The notes: generated by a model not told the origin, from the sequence alone. 64,000 nt of DNA from Enteractinococcus fodinae (GCF_031458395.1 NZ_JAVDYJ010000001.1:2418001-2482000), one strand, 5' to 3'. Positions 51,780 through 61,004 are shown, counted from the stretch's first letter. Numbers and translations: made by a program.

Positions 51780-51839
51780 TGTAAAAAATGAGGCAGATTT
51801 TTTACACGTTTGGCTCATATGTAAAAACTTTTTACATAT
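51780..51839. promoter_or_regulatory. Two adjacent A/T palindromes with shared TGTAAAAA half-sites
   Basis: TGTAAAAAA (51780-51788) pairs with TTTTTTACA (51798-51806) across 9 nt. Then ATATGTAAAAA (51817-51827) and TTTTTACATAT (51829-51839) form a near-perfect palindrome around one C. Four copies of the TGTAAAAA half-site in 60 bp look like an operator array. The site is downstream of the DUF4282 reading frame and the synthetase rather than in front of either gene. No regulator could be assigned. Confidence 0.5.
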
Positions 51840-51925
51840 CTTTTCGTCAACAGAAAAGCCCTGGCCCCAGGACGTGAGGGACCAGGGCTTACATGAGGCG
51901 TCTTTGGACGATACTCGCTGTGGCA

Positions 51926-52162
51926 CTAGCCGTTGAACGAGCGCATGCGCTCCAATTCCATCCGAGTACCCGCGGTATTCTGCGCGGTGCGTGCCATGGC
52001 AACGTAGAACTCAAGGGTCAGCCGGGCGAAGATCAGTACTAAGAGCATCGGAATCCAGCCGAGCAGAAGGCCCAGCAGCCCAACGAGGGGTTCTTGGGTC
52101 ATCAACACGATCGAGCCGATGAGCCACCCGAACAGTGCCCAGAGCCCGATAACCACCATCAC
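51926..52162 (-). CDS. DUF4282-like membrane protein, N-terminus unclear
   Basis: The 78-residue frame from ATG 52162 has two hydrophobic segments ('VVIGLWALFGWLIGSIVLM', 'LVGLLGLLLGWIPMLLVLIF') and ends 'RTAQNTAGTRMELERMR', as in DUF4282 proteins. Upstream the same frame stays open for 56 more codons to about 52330 and reads Pro/Gly/Gln-rich sequence followed by 'KGFFAGLFDFSFQTFVTLKF', which is the normal N-terminal half of this family, yet it contains no usable start codon before the TGA. The gene has therefore probably suffered a frameshift near 52310-52330, or starts at an unusual codon. Function unknown. About 270 bp farther upstream carry no gene. Confidence 0.6.
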   Translation of the reverse strand: MMVVIGLWALFGWLIGSIVLMTQEPLVGLLGLLLGWIPMLLVLIFARLTLEFYVAMARTAQNTAGTRMELERMRSFNG

Positions 52163-52603
52163 GATGATGTAGATGAACTTGGCGAACTTGAGGGTGACGA
52201 AAGTCTGGAAACTAAAGTCGAACAGCCCGGCGAAGAACCCTTTGGCTTCTACCGTATTGGTCTGGGGGCCGCGCTGTGGTCCGCCCGGGCCGGGTTGTGG
52301 TTGGCCACCGGGTGGTTGGGGTGGGGCTCACAAGAGCCGGAGTGTGAATATAAGAGTTGTGCCTATTGGTAAAAATGGGCCACTAACCAGAGATACCACG
52401 GAACGTTAAGGGACGCGACATCACACGGTGCAAAACGCATGAACACATGGTGAACCCGACCAGCGTCATATCTACACAAGGGTCTTCAGAACACAGCGTT
52501 GAGGAGCCCTAACGTTCAGGGAATACAGTCATTAGCATTTGGTCTAGTAAAAGCCCGCTTCACGCTCACGTTGCGAGCAACCCCCACGCGTCAGGAGTAT
52601 GCC

Positions 52604-53956
52604 ATGACCGATCACCGCGAGACTCTGTCAACGTTAGGTACCAAGTTTCGCAACGGCACCACGACTGCGGTCGAAGCGTCCCGCACCGCTCGCCAAGCTG
52701 CCAAAGCCGCCGGGCCGGTTTTTATCACGGTCATCGATCATGATCGCGCCGCACAAGATTCCGACGCCCTGTTTTCGGCGGGCACCCCGCGCAGTGCGCT
52801 GGAAGGCATCCCGATCGCGGTCAAAGACGTCATCGATACCGCTGATATGCGCACCACCATGGGCTCCAATGTCTATGCCGATCACCAACCCGAACACGAT
52901 GCAGCGATTGTCGCCCAGCTACGCCGAGCCGGCGCCAATATAATCGGCAAGGCCAATACGCACGAATTTTCCTACGGCATTCGCGGCGATACCAGCGCGT
53001 TTGGAGTGGTCCCAAATCCTTACGACGAGAGCCGGGTCTCGGGTGGTTCCAGCTCGGGTTCGGCAGCGGCGGTTGCTCAGGGCATCGTGCCGGTGGCAAT
53101 CGGCACGGATACCGCCGGCTCTACTCGAGTCCCAGCAGCTTTATGCGGTGTGGTGGGATTCAAACCAACCTTCGACCTACTCGACACCGATGGCGTGTTC
53201 CCGCTAGCACGGTCTTTTGACACCGTGGGGTTATTGGGCACCACGGTGCGCGACGTGCTGGCAACGCTGGATGCGCTGGGGCTGGAAGGCTTCGAACCGG
53301 ACGCGGAAGATACTGAGCAGTTCGAGTTTCGGATGCTCCAAGGCAACCCTGGTTTGAGTGCGGATGCTGAAATCGTCTCGCCGGAAGTCCCCCTGCCGGA
53401 AGTACTGGATGCCCCAGCTATTGAGCACCCAACGATTCGTGGTGAATACGCTGACTTCCGGGGCCTGTTCAATATTGTGCGCAGTCGCGAAGCGTATCTG
53501 CTGCATGAACCGTATCTGGAAACCTACGCTGATCAGTACCAAGAGCTGACCCTGACCCGACTGCGAAACGGGCGCGATATCTCCGATGCCGACGTCGACG
53601 AAGCGCAGGCCAGTATCGACGAGGTCAATCAGCTCTACCTGGACACGTTCGATGATCACCAGATGCTGCTGACACCAACCGTGCCCATTGATGCTCCTTC
53701 ACAGAATGAGGCACCGGGCGAGGGCTCCGAAGTACTCGTGTCCCAGTCGGTGATTTGGAATATGTTGGGCTGGCCCGCGGTCTCCATCCCCTATTGGATC
53801 CCCGGTGATCCCCTACCCAAAGGGCTGCAAGTGATCGGCAAACCCGGACGCGATGCTGCGGTGCTGCGAGCCGGACAACAACTTGAGCAACTGCTCGCCG
53901 AGCGCGTTGAAACCATGCGCCCCGCACAGCCACAAGCAACAGAGCTATACGACTAA
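52604..53956 (+). CDS. Amidase signature family hydrolase
   Basis: The product of about 450 residues starts at ATG 52604 (AGGAG, 6-nt spacer); the longer frame to 52499 is unsupported. The Ser-cisSer-Lys triad is visible: Lys in 'GIPIAVKDVIDTAD', cis-Ser in 'SGGSSSGSAAAVAQG' and the nucleophile in 'IGTDTAGSTRVPAALCGVVG'. It resembles GatA-like or aryl-acyl amidases but has no gatB/gatC partner, so a catabolic amide substrate is likely. The gene precedes an OFA-type carrier with its own promoter. Confidence 0.88.
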   Translation: MTDHRETLSTLGTKFRNGTTTAVEASRTARQAAKAAGPVFITVIDHDRAAQDSDALFSAGTPRSALEGIPIAVKDVIDTADMRTTMGSNVYADHQPEHDAAIVAQLRRAGANIIGKANTHEFSYGIRGDTSAFGVVPNPYDESRVSGGSSSGSAAAVAQGIVPVAIGTDTAGSTRVPAALCGVVGFKPTFDLLDTDGVFPLARSFDTVGLLGTTVRDVLATLDALGLEGFEPDAEDTEQFEFRMLQGNPGLSADAEIVSPEVPLPEVLDAPAIEHPTIRGEYADFRGLFNIVRSREAYLLHEPYLETYADQYQELTLTRLRNGRDISDADVDEAQASIDEVNQLYLDTFDDHQMLLTPTVPIDAPSQNEAPGEGSEVLVSQSVIWNMLGWPAVSIPYWIPGDPLPKGLQVIGKPGRDAAVLRAGQQLEQLLAERVETMRPAQPQATELYD

Positions 53957-54013
53957 CGTCAGCAGAATTTCGGTATCCTCCATCAGACATCCTTAAAAGC
54001 AAGTGCAGAATCG

Positions 54014-54042
54014 TTGACACGCTTAAACCGCGTCAATATGAT
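54014..54042 (+). promoter_or_regulatory. Strong sigma-70-type promoter
   Basis: TTGACA (54014-54019), a spacer of exactly 17 nt, and TATGAT (54037-54042) lie 55 bp upstream of the OFA carrier ATG. A TTGAC/GTCAA inverted pair overlaps the -35 and spacer, followed by TTGATTGACGG, which could be an operator. Confidence 0.75.
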
Positions 54043-54096
54043 CGGCTTGATTGACGGTTCAAGTCGAAATCTAACAATGTGTGACGAGAGGACGCG

Positions 54097-55440
54097 ATGG
54101 CTAGCGTTTTGGATAAATCAGCGATTGTCGCGCCGAAGACCTTTAACCGGTGGCTCATCCCCGCCGCGGCGTTGGCAATCCACCTGTGCATCGGCCAGGT
54201 GTATGCATTCAGTGTATTTAAGATTCCATTGATGTCTCGCTTCGATGTGGGTGAGGTGTCTGTCGGCTGGATCTTCTCGGTCGCCATCGCGATGCTTGGC
54301 CTGTCGGCCGCATTCGGGGGCACCTGGGTGGAAAAAGCAGGACCCCGCAAATCCATGGCGGTCGCAGGTACCGCCTGGGTTTTGGGCTTCTTTGTCGCAG
54401 CCTTCGGTATCGCTACCGGACAACTGTGGCTGGTGTACTTCGGGTATGGATTCATTGGCGGTATTGGGCTTGGCATTGGCTACATTTCGCCGGTCTCAAC
54501 CCTGATGAAATGGTTCCCCGACCGTCCAGGGCTAGCCACCGGGCTAGCCATTATGGGCTTTGGTGGGGGCGCGCTCATCGCCAGCCCGCTGTCGAACTCC
54601 CTGATGTCGCTGTATGGCGGCGGAACCGAAACGGAGAATCTGGCAGCAGGCCTGGTACCAACGTTTATCACCCTGGCCATTAGTTACGCGGTCATCATCG
54701 CGGCCGGTGCTTACGTCATTCGGATGCCCCATCCGGACTGGGTACCAGAGGGGTATGACCCCGAAGCCGTTGAAAAAGATGCGATGCAGACTCGACTCAA
54801 CGTCTCCGCGAACCAAGCGCTGAAGACCCCGCAGTTCTGGTTCTTATGGATCATCTTGTTCACCAATGTCACCGCCGGGATTGGTATTTTGGAAAACGCG
54901 GCACCGATGATTCAGGACTACTTCCCAGCCGTGACCGCCGCGGCTGCTGCAGGCTTCGTCGGCATTCTGTCGCTGGCCAATATGGCCGGCCGATTCGTAT
55001 GGTCGACCACCTCGGACTACATCGGCCGCAAGCCCATGTACATGATTTACTTGGGCGTGGGCATCGTGCTGTATCTACTCATCGCCTTCTTGGGGAACAA
55101 CTCGCTGGTCCTATTTATTATCGCAGCGGTCTTCATTTTGTCCTTCTACGGCGGTGGCTTCTCGACCGTTCCAGCCTACCTGCGTGACATGTTCGGCTAT
55201 TACCAGGTCGGCGCGATTCACGGTCGACTGCTCACCGCATGGGCCGCCGCCGGTGTTGCTGGCCCGCTGATCGTCAACACCGTGGTCGAGGCTCAGGCCT
55301 CCGCAGGCCTCGAGGGTCCAGATCTCTACACCGTATCCATGTACATCATGGTTGGCCTCTTGGCACTCGGGCTGATCGCCAACATCCTGATGCGTCCGGT
55401 CGCCGAGAAACATACCATTGAGTACGACATCAAACATTAG
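54097..55440 (+). CDS. OFA-family MFS transporter (oxalate/formate antiporter-like)
   Basis: This 447-residue, 12-helix protein has the OFA N-terminal helix pattern 'HLCIGQVYAFSVFKIPLMSR', 'GGIGLGIGYISPVSTLMKWF' and 'DRPGLATGLAIMGFGGGALI', and in the second half 'NMAGRFVWSTTSDYIGRKP'. OFA carriers exchange or import small carboxylates. The next gene encodes a one-helix 'MFS transporter small subunit', which occurs specifically beside this carrier type in actinobacteria, and follows after 15 bp. Expression is probably driven by the promoter at 54014. Confidence 0.88.
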   Translation: MASVLDKSAIVAPKTFNRWLIPAAALAIHLCIGQVYAFSVFKIPLMSRFDVGEVSVGWIFSVAIAMLGLSAAFGGTWVEKAGPRKSMAVAGTAWVLGFFVAAFGIATGQLWLVYFGYGFIGGIGLGIGYISPVSTLMKWFPDRPGLATGLAIMGFGGGALIASPLSNSLMSLYGGGTETENLAAGLVPTFITLAISYAVIIAAGAYVIRMPHPDWVPEGYDPEAVEKDAMQTRLNVSANQALKTPQFWFLWIILFTNVTAGIGILENAAPMIQDYFPAVTAAAAAGFVGILSLANMAGRFVWSTTSDYIGRKPMYMIYLGVGIVLYLLIAFLGNNSLVLFIIAAVFILSFYGGGFSTVPAYLRDMFGYYQVGAIHGRLLTAWAAAGVAGPLIVNTVVEAQASAGLEGPDLYTVSMYIMVGLLALGLIANILMRPVAEKHTIEYDIKH

Positions 55441-55455
55441 GAGCAGTGAACGATC

Positions 55456-55611
55456 ATGAGCACTTCACCGCAGTTTTCTGAAGCAGTCACCGATGAAGTC
55501 AGCGGCACCTACCGCACCGTCGCGGTCATCTTAGCGCTGGTCGTCATTATGGGCCTGGGCTACGGCCTGGTCGACACGGCCATCAAAGCCGCTGCACTGT
55601 TCACCGAATAA
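55456..55611 (+). CDS. MFS transporter small subunit
   Basis: This 51-residue protein starts at ATG 55456 directly after the OFA carrier. It has a polar N-terminus ('MSTSPQFSEAVTDEVSGTYR') and a single membrane helix ('TVAVILALVVIMGLGYGLV') ending in 'AAALFTE'. Size, single helix and position match the small accessory subunits described next to OFA-type carriers in actinobacteria. It is presumed to associate with the carrier in the membrane. It is too short for most gene callers. Confidence 0.8.
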   Translation: MSTSPQFSEAVTDEVSGTYRTVAVILALVVIMGLGYGLVDTAIKAAALFTE

Positions 55612-55626
55612 CGCCGCTATACGTCA

Positions 55627-55676
55627 ATGGGGGCTCTCCCTGGATCGGAAGATCCGGGGAGAGCCCCCATCGTTTT
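55627..55676 (+). terminator. Strong terminator after OFA carrier operon
   Basis: GGGGGCTCTCCC (55629-55640) pairs with GGGAGAGCCCCC (55657-55668), extended inward by GGATC/GATCC, followed by ATCGTTTT. It lies between convergent genes and is the clearest intrinsic terminator for the carrier pair. Confidence 0.88.
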
Positions 55677-55688
55677 AACGCTGTGGCC

Positions 55689-57050
55689 TTAGAGTTCCGG
55701 GATGACCGCCTGAGCAATGAGGAAGTAAATGATCAGCCCGCTGGCATCCACGAAGGTGGTAATGAAGGGGTTGGAGAACACGGCCGGGTCAACTTTGATG
55801 GCCTTGGCCACCAGCGGCATGATACCGCCCACGCTGGCCGCCATGGTACACACCGACAACAACGTCAATCCGATAATCAATCCGATCTCGGGCTCATAAA
55901 AGAACCCGGCGATCACAAAACCCAACGTCCCCAAGATGAGTCCCAACAGAAATCCAGTGCGGACTTCTCGAGCGAGTACTCGAATCATGTCCCGGGGCTG
56001 GAGGTTATCTAAGGCGATCGCGCGGGTCACGGTGGTTGCGGCCTGGTTGCCGGTGTTCCCACCGGTCCCAATCAGCAATGGTACAAAGAGTGCCAGGACG
56101 GTGACTTGGGCAAGCGCGTCCTCAAAGACTTCCAACACCTGCACGGTCAGCGTCGCGCCAACGGCGAGTACCAGTAGCCAGGTGATGCGGCTGCGTACCA
56201 GTCGTATAATGGGCGTGGAGAGGTAGGGGCGGCGGATCGGCTCGACACCACCCTGACGAGAGACGTCTTGGCTCTCTTCATACTCGAGGATGCGGGCCGC
56301 TTCATCCAGCGTGAAAATTCCAACCAACCGGTGTTCATCATCCACGATCGACAGCGCAAACGTGCCACGCTTACTGGCTCGTCGAGCGACTTCTTCGGCG
56401 CTCTCGGTGACTTCTTCGGTGTGGGTCGGTCGCACCAGTTGTTCGATGGTACTCGATGGGTCGCTGTTCATCAGCGTGCGCAGACCAACCTCACCAAGCA
56501 CCCGGCGCCCCTCATCGACGACAGGTAAGTAATAGATCGTCTCAGCGTCGTTGATGTGTTCCCGCACGCGTTGCATTGCCTCATTGACGGTGAACCACGG
56601 GTGGAGCCGGATGAACCGGGGACTCATGCGTCGACCCACCGCGTCGGAGGGGTAGCCCATGAGTGCTGCGGTTTGGTCTCGCTCGTCAAGGTCCAGACCC
56701 TGCATGAGTTTCGAGGCCACCGTGGCGGGCAGTTCATCGAGCAGCCAGACGCGATCTTCGGGATCCAGATCGACGAAGATTTCGGCGGTTTCTTGATCCT
56801 GCAGGGCTTGGAGTAGATCGCTTTGTGCCGCCGGGCGCATGGCCTCAAAGACTTTGAGCGCCACCTGCTTTTCTAATAGCCGGTAGACAATGGCACGCCG
56901 TCGCCGGTTGAGCCGTGCCAGCAGCCGGATGATTTCCGAGACTTCTAATGCGTTGACCCGGCGAGATATTTCAGCCAATTCGTCCTCGGCGAGGTCATCT
57001 TCGATCCGGTTGAGGCGTTTTGTCAGAGTGGTCTGCTGGGTGCGGGCCAT
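55689..57050 (-). CDS. mgtE: Magnesium transporter MgtE
   Basis: This 453-residue protein has the N domain (residues about 20-130, helical superhelix 'LLARLNRRRRAIVYRLLEKQ'), paired CBS domains ('SPRFIRLHPWFTVNEAMQRV', 'IVDDEHRLVGIFTLDEAARI'), a connecting helix and five C-terminal membrane helices. The pore motif is 'PLLIGTGGNTGNQAATTVTR' and the Mg2+ site region 'DPAVFSNPFITTFVDASGLI'. It forms a Mg2+-gated homodimeric channel. No M-box leader was recognised upstream. Confidence 0.94.
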   Translation of the reverse strand: MARTQQTTLTKRLNRIEDDLAEDELAEISRRVNALEVSEIIRLLARLNRRRRAIVYRLLEKQVALKVFEAMRPAAQSDLLQALQDQETAEIFVDLDPEDRVWLLDELPATVASKLMQGLDLDERDQTAALMGYPSDAVGRRMSPRFIRLHPWFTVNEAMQRVREHINDAETIYYLPVVDEGRRVLGEVGLRTLMNSDPSSTIEQLVRPTHTEEVTESAEEVARRASKRGTFALSIVDDEHRLVGIFTLDEAARILEYEESQDVSRQGGVEPIRRPYLSTPIIRLVRSRITWLLVLAVGATLTVQVLEVFEDALAQVTVLALFVPLLIGTGGNTGNQAATTVTRAIALDNLQPRDMIRVLAREVRTGFLLGLILGTLGFVIAGFFYEPEIGLIIGLTLLSVCTMAASVGGIMPLVAKAIKVDPAVFSNPFITTFVDASGLIIYFLIAQAVIPEL

Positions 57051-57411
57051 AGAGGTCTCTTCCGTTAATTACTCGTCGTTTCAACGTCTTTAGGCGCCTA
57101 ATGTACCCGAACGGCAATAGCACGTGACCATTTGATCTGCTTTTGCGGGGCCGGCTGTGACATATTCATCATCAGCACGCGAGACTATTTCCATGGACGA
57201 GCACGCTTGCCCATCTCCACGGGTCCATCTCTTGGGAATGGCTCGGCTAAAAAGTGGAGAACATCACACCTGGTACTCTGGGCCAGTAATCACTTAAGTT
57301 ATAAATCAATCGCTACAGATTTGAAATAGATACTAGTCGGGACCCTCATCCGACAGTTACCATGAAGTACAGTGACCTTCATCACACACCATAGAGGCGA
57401 CTGAATAATTT
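57051..57411. other. Divergent intergenic region, mgtE / LuxR-type gene 1
   Basis: There are 361 bp without a gene. It should hold promoters for both genes, but no clear -35/-10 pair, riboswitch or palindrome was recognised. An AT-rich stretch at 57295-57345 is the likeliest plus-strand promoter area. Confidence 0.4.
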
Positions 57412-58971
57412 ATGGACCGGCAAAATCCGCTACAGCGGAACAGTAAAGTGTCGTCACGCAAGGACGATCTAGCGCTCCTAGTCGAAGCGGTTGAAGACGC
57501 TTTGGAGCGCCACGATTACAGCCGGGCCGCAGAACTCATCGAACAAAACCTCGCCGCCACATGGTTTGGCTTTCCAACACATCGAACCGCTGAAATTCTT
57601 GGTCTCATCGCCAGAAATCTCGAACGCCCGCCGCCGCTTCTGGTCGTGACACACAAAATTATGACGGCCGCCAGCCCAGACCTGAGCAACACAGAACCGT
57701 TGATGGAAGCGCTCGATGCGGAAGACCCGGGCCAAATGCTCGCGTTGGCAATGTTTCGCATGGTCGATTACCGCCTCCACGGTCGCACGACTGAGGCCCT
57801 CGAACAGGTTGAGACCGCTGAAGCGAACCTGGCCACACTCCGGAACCAACTGCCCCCGCAGTCTCACTGGTTGCAACATGCTGCGGTCCAAATTGGCAAC
57901 ACCGCGATGCTCGCTGGAGACTTCACGAAAGCACTGTCTTCGTTCATGCGGGCGCAAATGCTGCCGCCGAATCCACGGTTCGCCTTTTTAGAGCGCGAAG
58001 CCATCGTAAAATCGGCCCTGATTCACGCGTGTTTTGGGAACGCTACCACAGCCGATGGGCTGTTGAAGCGCACCGGGCGTATTCAACGGACCTCGAGCTG
58101 GTGCGAAACCCAACTTGATGCCCATGAAGAATTCGTCCGGATCCTCACGTACGCTGGCGACTACGAAGAGGCATTAGAACGGCTCGAAGCCATCAGCCTT
58201 CAGGACATTGGCGAGATGTGGCCGTTCTATATTGTGGCGCTGCATCGAGTCCTCGAGGTTGCGGGACACCATGACGAGCTGGAACACCAACTGGAAATGC
58301 TCGACTCGCTGCCCTTTCCGCGGGTAGACGGCGAGGGTTTTACCGGCAGTGTGCTCCCCCTGAAACGCGCGATGACAGCGCTGCAGTCGGGACGCGGGGC
58401 CGAAGCGTTGAGATTCCTGGAACGAGCCGACCCGCGTCTGACGTACACCAAGCTCACGCAAAGCGCTGCTGACCTCTTTGTCGGCCGGACCCAACAAGCC
58501 ATGGATCAAGCAGTGGCGTTGCGCAAAGAAACTCGTGCCTTTCGGTTGATGGAAATTCGTCGACTGTCGGTATTAGCGGCAGCGCAATACATCGCCGGGG
58601 ATCCAGAGGCCAGTATTCAAACGCTTCGGTGGGTAGCGAGTCTCCCCAGAGGATTGAGCCCTCATGAGCTCGTGCTGTTTAGTGTAGAAATGCGGATGCT
58701 CGGCGAGGAGCAAGTTGAAAACTGGCCTAAAACCCCAGTCGGCAAGGGGATATTTCTACCGGAACTCCCCAAGCCAGGAAAAACGCTGACCGGGCGTGAA
58801 ATTGAGATCCTGACGCTGCTATCCCAGGGTTACACTCGGACTGAGATAGCAGAAAGGCTCTACATCAGCGTTAGTACGGTGAAATCGCAGCTGCGGTCCT
58901 TGTACCGAAAGCTTGACGTGTCGTCGGCTGCGGATGCGATCTTTGAGGGAGAGCGGCGCGGCGTGCTCTGA
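57412..58971 (+). CDS. LuxR-type regulator with TPR-like domain, paralogue 1
   Basis: The 519-residue protein is mostly helical. Residues about 20-440 look like degenerate TPR/helical repeats ('AAVQIGNTAMLAGDFTKALS', 'DEFVRILTYAGDYEEALERL'), resembling the C-terminal half of MalT/LAL regulators but without an N-terminal AAA/STAND ATPase. The C-terminus is a LuxR/NarL HTH: 'LTGREIEILTLLSQGYTRTE' then IAERLYISVSTVKSQL and 'LYRKLDVSSAADAIFEG'. There is no receiver domain. It shares most landmark segments with the gene at 59454. Regulated genes are unknown. Confidence 0.8.
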   Translation: MDRQNPLQRNSKVSSRKDDLALLVEAVEDALERHDYSRAAELIEQNLAATWFGFPTHRTAEILGLIARNLERPPPLLVVTHKIMTAASPDLSNTEPLMEALDAEDPGQMLALAMFRMVDYRLHGRTTEALEQVETAEANLATLRNQLPPQSHWLQHAAVQIGNTAMLAGDFTKALSSFMRAQMLPPNPRFAFLEREAIVKSALIHACFGNATTADGLLKRTGRIQRTSSWCETQLDAHEEFVRILTYAGDYEEALERLEAISLQDIGEMWPFYIVALHRVLEVAGHHDELEHQLEMLDSLPFPRVDGEGFTGSVLPLKRAMTALQSGRGAEALRFLERADPRLTYTKLTQSAADLFVGRTQQAMDQAVALRKETRAFRLMEIRRLSVLAAAQYIAGDPEASIQTLRWVASLPRGLSPHELVLFSVEMRMLGEEQVENWPKTPVGKGIFLPELPKPGKTLTGREIEILTLLSQGYTRTEIAERLYISVSTVKSQLRSLYRKLDVSSAADAIFEGERRGVL

Positions 58972-58994
58972 TAGCATGCACCGTGCAAAATAAA

Positions 58995-59071
58995 TGGCGA
59001 CCCTGACGGGACTTGAACCCGCGACCTCCGCCGTGACAGGGCGGCGCGCTAACCAACTGCGCTACAGGGCC
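58995..59071 (-). tRNA. tRNA-Asp (GUC), copy 1
   Basis: On the minus strand GGCCCTGTAGC begins at 59071, with the anticodon stem-loop CCGCC-CTGTCAC-GGCGG (anticodon GTC), T-loop GGTTCAAGTCC and acceptor CAGGGTC plus discriminator G. The next bases are CCA (58997-58995), so this copy appears to have CCA encoded; without it the gene is 58998-59071. It lies between the two LuxR-type genes, opposite in strand. Confidence 0.96.
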
Positions 59072-59111
59072 TCAGCGATGCGGACATCGCATAAGCCAGT
59101 TCTTGGCTTGT

Positions 59112-59184
59112 ACCCCCAACGGGATTCGAACCCGTGCCGCCGCCGTGAAAGGGCGGTGTCCTAGGCCACTAGACGATGGGGGCG
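59112..59184 (-). tRNA. tRNA-Glu (UUC), copy 1
   Basis: 73 nt on the minus strand from GCCCCCATCG (59184), anticodon loop CCTTTCAC (anticodon TTC), T-loop GGTTCGAATCC and acceptor TGGGGGT with discriminator A. CCA is not encoded. It lies 40 bp downstream of tRNA-Asp copy 1 on the plus-strand map, so Glu is transcribed first on the minus strand. Confidence 0.96.
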
Positions 59185-59453
59185 TATTGTTACGAAGTTT
59201 TTTGACAAGCTTCGAAGCTAGAAAGATAATCTTAGAGGTCGACCGGCGGAGAATCAAATCCTTGCCGTGCTCATAAGACCACATACGCCAGTATGCTCCC
59301 ACGGCTGGGCCTGAAACAGAGTCGCCGTTTTCAAATCAGGACCTACAACGGTCCACCCGGCCTTCCCGACACACCCTCTCGTAGCTGGCGGTTGGCGCAT
59401 AGTATAAACTTCAAATATACATAAATGTAAGGTAAGTCACTAGAGGTAGAACG

Positions 59454-61004
59454 ATGTCTGAACGCGATACCACAGACTACGAGACTTCCCTGCAACAAGA
59501 TGACCTAGCTCAGCACGCTGAAGAAATCGAAACCGCACTCGACGGAGAGAACTTAAATCGCGTGGTTGCACCCCTCGAAAGCGATCTTGCAGGTACCTGG
59601 TTCGGCATACCGCCCGACCGCACCCTAGAAACCATGCGGTTGTTGTTTTGCACTGCATCTAACGACAGCAGACTGTGGCAAATTGCTCGCCGCTTCTTTA
59701 GCGAAAGCCCTTCGGACCAATTTGAGATTCAGGCTTCAGCCACATTTAATCTCGATGACCCACGAGACGTGTATCTTCTGACGATATTGCGACTGGGAAT
59801 CGCCCGATCTCAAGGATGCACGCAACGCGGCCTGGAACAATGCGACCTACTGGAGCAACAACTCGGTCCCATACCGTCACTACGAGCTTCATATGACAGC
59901 TGGGCTTTACACGCTGCGGTGCAAATGGGTATTACTGCCATGCTCGCAGGCCACTTCACTCGAGCACTCACGAACTTCACGCGCGCCCAATTGCACGTAC
60001 AAGTTCCGGAATTTGCTTTCTTCACACGCGACGCACTGACAAAATCAGCGCTCATCCACGCGTGTTTTGGCAACCGCACCACAGCTCGCTCACTAATCCA
60101 CCGGGCAGATAAAATCGCTCGCACTTCCAGCTGGGCAGAAACTCATATCGACGCCCACCGAAATTTTGCGGAAATCATGGTCACCATAGAAGACTATGAC
60201 GCAGCACTCCAAAAGCTTGATGCTCTCAACTTGCGCGATATTGGTGAGATGTGGCCCTTTTACATTCTGGCCGTGCATCGAGTTCTAGAAGCTGGTGGCC
60301 GCCAAGATGAACTCGAGCACCGGATGGAAATATTCGATGACATGTTGTTCCCACGGCACGACGGCGACGGTTTTACGGGCAGTATCATTCCCTTGAAGCG
60401 CGCGGCGATAGCCCTGAAGAACGGCCGGGGTGTAGAAGCTCAAGCTTTCATTGATCGCGCCGACCCGGACCTGACCTACACCAAGCTCTTCCAAGCTGCC
60501 GCCCACGTCTATGCTGGCCGGACTCAGCAGGCGATCCAAGACGTCTCCCGTCTGAGACCAAAAACCCGAGGCTTTCGCTTGATGGAAGTTCGCCGGCTCG
60601 CAATTCTTGCCGCAGCCCAGTATCAAGCCGACGAAACCGAGGACTGCCTCAGCACCCTGGCACGCGCCGCCGAGATACCCCGAGGGCTGGGCCCACTTGA
60701 GGTCCAGTTATTCAGCCCAGAAACACGAGATCTAGCTGCCCAGAAGGTGCCCGCATGGCCTCGAGACAATCAGGAGCCCTCCGTGTTCCTCACCGGGCTG
60801 CCCAAACCTGGTACTGCCCTGACTGAACGCGAAGTCGAAATCATCGAACACCTGGCTGAAGGTCATCCCCGGGCGCTTATGGCAGAAAAGATGTTCATTT
60901 CAGTGAATACACTAAAGACCCATTTGAAGGCTATCTATCGAAAACTCGGGGTGTCTACAGCAGAAGACGCTGTGTTCGGGGCACAGCGTCGGGGTCTGCT
61001 CTAG
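59454..61004 (+). CDS. LuxR-type regulator with TPR-like domain, paralogue 2
   Basis: The 516-residue paralogue of the gene at 57412 shares long blocks: 'SALIHACFGN', 'DIGEMWPFYI', 'DGDGFTGSIIPLKRAAIAL', 'ADPDLTYTKLFQAAA' and 'GRTQQAI'. The C-terminal LuxR HTH is 'LTEREVEIIEHLAEGHPRAL' then MAEKMFISVNTLKTHL and 'IYRKLGVSTAEDAVFGAQRR'. No ATPase or receiver domain is present. The start is ATG 59454 with AGAGGTAG upstream, preceded by a very AT-rich promoter region. The two paralogues sit on either side of a tRNA pair that is itself duplicated. Confidence 0.8.
   Translation: MSERDTTDYETSLQQDDLAQHAEEIETALDGENLNRVVAPLESDLAGTWFGIPPDRTLETMRLLFCTASNDSRLWQIARRFFSESPSDQFEIQASATFNLDDPRDVYLLTILRLGIARSQGCTQRGLEQCDLLEQQLGPIPSLRASYDSWALHAAVQMGITAMLAGHFTRALTNFTRAQLHVQVPEFAFFTRDALTKSALIHACFGNRTTARSLIHRADKIARTSSWAETHIDAHRNFAEIMVTIEDYDAALQKLDALNLRDIGEMWPFYILAVHRVLEAGGRQDELEHRMEIFDDMLFPRHDGDGFTGSIIPLKRAAIALKNGRGVEAQAFIDRADPDLTYTKLFQAAAHVYAGRTQQAIQDVSRLRPKTRGFRLMEVRRLAILAAAQYQADETEDCLSTLARAAEIPRGLGPLEVQLFSPETRDLAAQKVPAWPRDNQEPSVFLTGLPKPGTALTEREVEIIEHLAEGHPRALMAEKMFISVNTLKTHLKAIYRKLGVSTAEDAVFGAQRRGLL

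Noticed and set aside
57051-57411. Possible M-box (Mg2+) riboswitch upstream of mgtE
   Set aside because: None of the conserved M-box blocks could be found on the minus strand.
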